Source of the DNA: Flavobacterium sp. 140616W15
GTDB taxonomy: Bacteria > Bacteroidota > Bacteroidia > Flavobacteriales > Flavobacteriaceae
Direction: 5' to 3'
DNA length: 64,000 bases
Assembly: GCF_003668995.1 (NCBI RefSeq)
Contig: NZ_CP033068.1
Coordinates: 4,464,001-4,528,000 of the forward strand
Both the position numbers and the translations under genes were made by a program. How positions within the stretch are numbered: the stretch's first letter is position 1; the number at the start of each line of letters is the position of its first letter. A model generated the notes under the pieces. The model was not told where the DNA came from. It saw only the letters and a program-made list of their open reading frames with translations, and did no database searches. Below are positions 63,455 through 64,000 of the stretch, piece by piece.

Positions 63455-64000
63455 ATGAAAATTAACCAATTAACTATCGTCTTTTTCGTTGTATTTTCTT
63501 TTTCGAAAATCACAGCACAAGAATTTAAATTAGGAAAAGTATCCGTCGCAGAATTAGAAGAAAAAGCACATGCTAAAGACACTTCAGCTGTTGCAGCAAT
63601 CTTATATAGAAAGGGAGTTTCTCGTGTTGAATATAGCACGAATGAGGGGTTTGTAATGATGACTAATGTTGAATGTCGAATTAAAATTTATAAAAAAGAA
63701 GGGTACAATTGGGCAAATCAAAATGTATCCTATTATGTAGGAGATAAAATGTCGAGAGAAAGTGTTACTTTTTCGGATGCCGTAACTTATAATTTGGTTG
63801 CTGGTAAGATAGAAAAAGTAAAATTAAAAAGTGATGGTGTATTTGATGAGAATGTAGATAAATATCGTAATCAGAAAAAAATAACAATGCCTAATGTAAA
63901 AGAAGGATCTGTTATTGAGTATAAATACACTATAAAATCTCCAAGTATAGGATCAATGAGAGATTGGTATTTTCAAACCTCTATACCTGTAAATTATTCA
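63455..64000 (+). CDS. DUF3857-like exported protein, cut by the right window edge
   Basis: ATG at 63455, 3 bp after the preceding DUF3857 gene. The visible 182 codons begin with a signal peptide (MKINQLTIVFFVVFSFSKIT, ending AQE). They continue into a DUF3857-type beta-rich domain (MMTNVECRIKIYKKEGYNWA, NVKEGSVIEYKYTIKSPSIG). It is a tandem paralogue of the gene before it. Such proteins usually have a transglutaminase-like domain next, which would lie outside the window. Confidence 0.85.
   Translation, partial: MKINQLTIVFFVVFSFSKITAQEFKLGKVSVAELEEKAHAKDTSAVAAILYRKGVSRVEYSTNEGFVMMTNVECRIKIYKKEGYNWANQNVSYYVGDKMSRESVTFSDAVTYNLVAGKIEKVKLKSDGVFDENVDKYRNQKKITMPNVKEGSVIEYKYTIKSPSIGSMRDWYFQTSIPVNYS

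Noticed and set aside
1..64000. CRISPR arrays, insertion sequences, prophage genes, tRNA or rRNA genes.
   Set aside because: No regularly spaced repeats, transposase or integrase motifs, phage structural genes or tRNA cloverleaf patterns were recognised by eye. A dedicated scan could still find a single tRNA.

Overview
The window is a strongly AT-rich chromosomal segment from a member of the Bacteroidota, almost certainly Flavobacterium or a close relative. The evidence is the repeated use of the Bacteroidota -7 promoter element TAnnTTTG, a type IX secretion sorting domain, a TonB-dependent receptor with a carboxypeptidase-regulatory-like N-terminus, many DUF families typical of flavobacteria, and dispersed flavobacterial intergenic repeats. 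No tRNA, rRNA, CRISPR array, prophage or transposase gene was recognised. The species cannot be named from the sequence alone.

Layout. 1-6200: two paralogous Kef-type cation/proton antiporters (the left one cut by the window edge) flank an SMR exporter and a LytS/LytTR two-component pair. 6399-16199: housekeeping genes (MMPL/RND exporter, Lrp regulator, hemD, polyprenol-phosphate mannose synthase, dihydroorotase, SDR, tyrS). 16403-18615: a small lipoprotein overlapping the decayed end of a C10 (streptopain-like) protease, a LuxE-like protein and a very small T9SS-sorted protein. 18726-26486: a phosphate-starvation cluster (beta-helix lipoprotein, TonB receptor, PhoB, PhoR, OprO/P porin). Three of its promoters carry TAAC repeats on an exact 11-bp phase at the same distance from the -7 element, which is a good candidate for a flavobacterial Pho box. 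26506-31795: a MurG-like glycosyltransferase, a Lys/Ala-rich secreted protein ending in a PBCV basic adaptor domain, and a large outer-membrane protein.

32120-40400 is the main accessory locus. It encodes double-glycine leader peptides (bacteriocin-like), a C39-peptidase ABC exporter, a TlpA-like thioredoxin, small membrane proteins that may give immunity, a TatA-like protein, and XRE regulators. Three peptide/regulator cassettes are present. One is dead: a frameshift lies in the Gly-Gly codons and a nonsense codon lies in its regulator. The right part arose by tandem duplication of about 1.7 kb, which carried along a 3' fragment of the neighbouring aspartokinase gene and a 5' fragment of a membrane-protein gene.

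40441-64000 is mostly core: aspartokinase, GNAT, fructose-1,6-bisphosphatase, a frameshifted HupE/UreJ gene, dCMP deaminase, CtpA protease, MarC, DUF3109, nrdB and nrdA, a Panacea-type toxin-antitoxin pair, and a Phe/Tyr operon (pheA, aminotransferase, tyrA, DAHP synthase-chorismate mutase). The Phe/Tyr operon is preceded by a complete classical attenuator: a leader peptide rich in Phe and Tyr codons, a terminator hairpin, and an 8-base antiterminator complement. rsgA, dtd and tandem DUF3857 genes follow, one of them frameshifted.

Caution: the frameshifts seen (GG peptide, HupE, DUF3857, C10 remnant) are all single-base losses, most in short homopolymers. Some could be sequencing errors, whereas the duplication fragments and the nonsense codon are more likely real decay.
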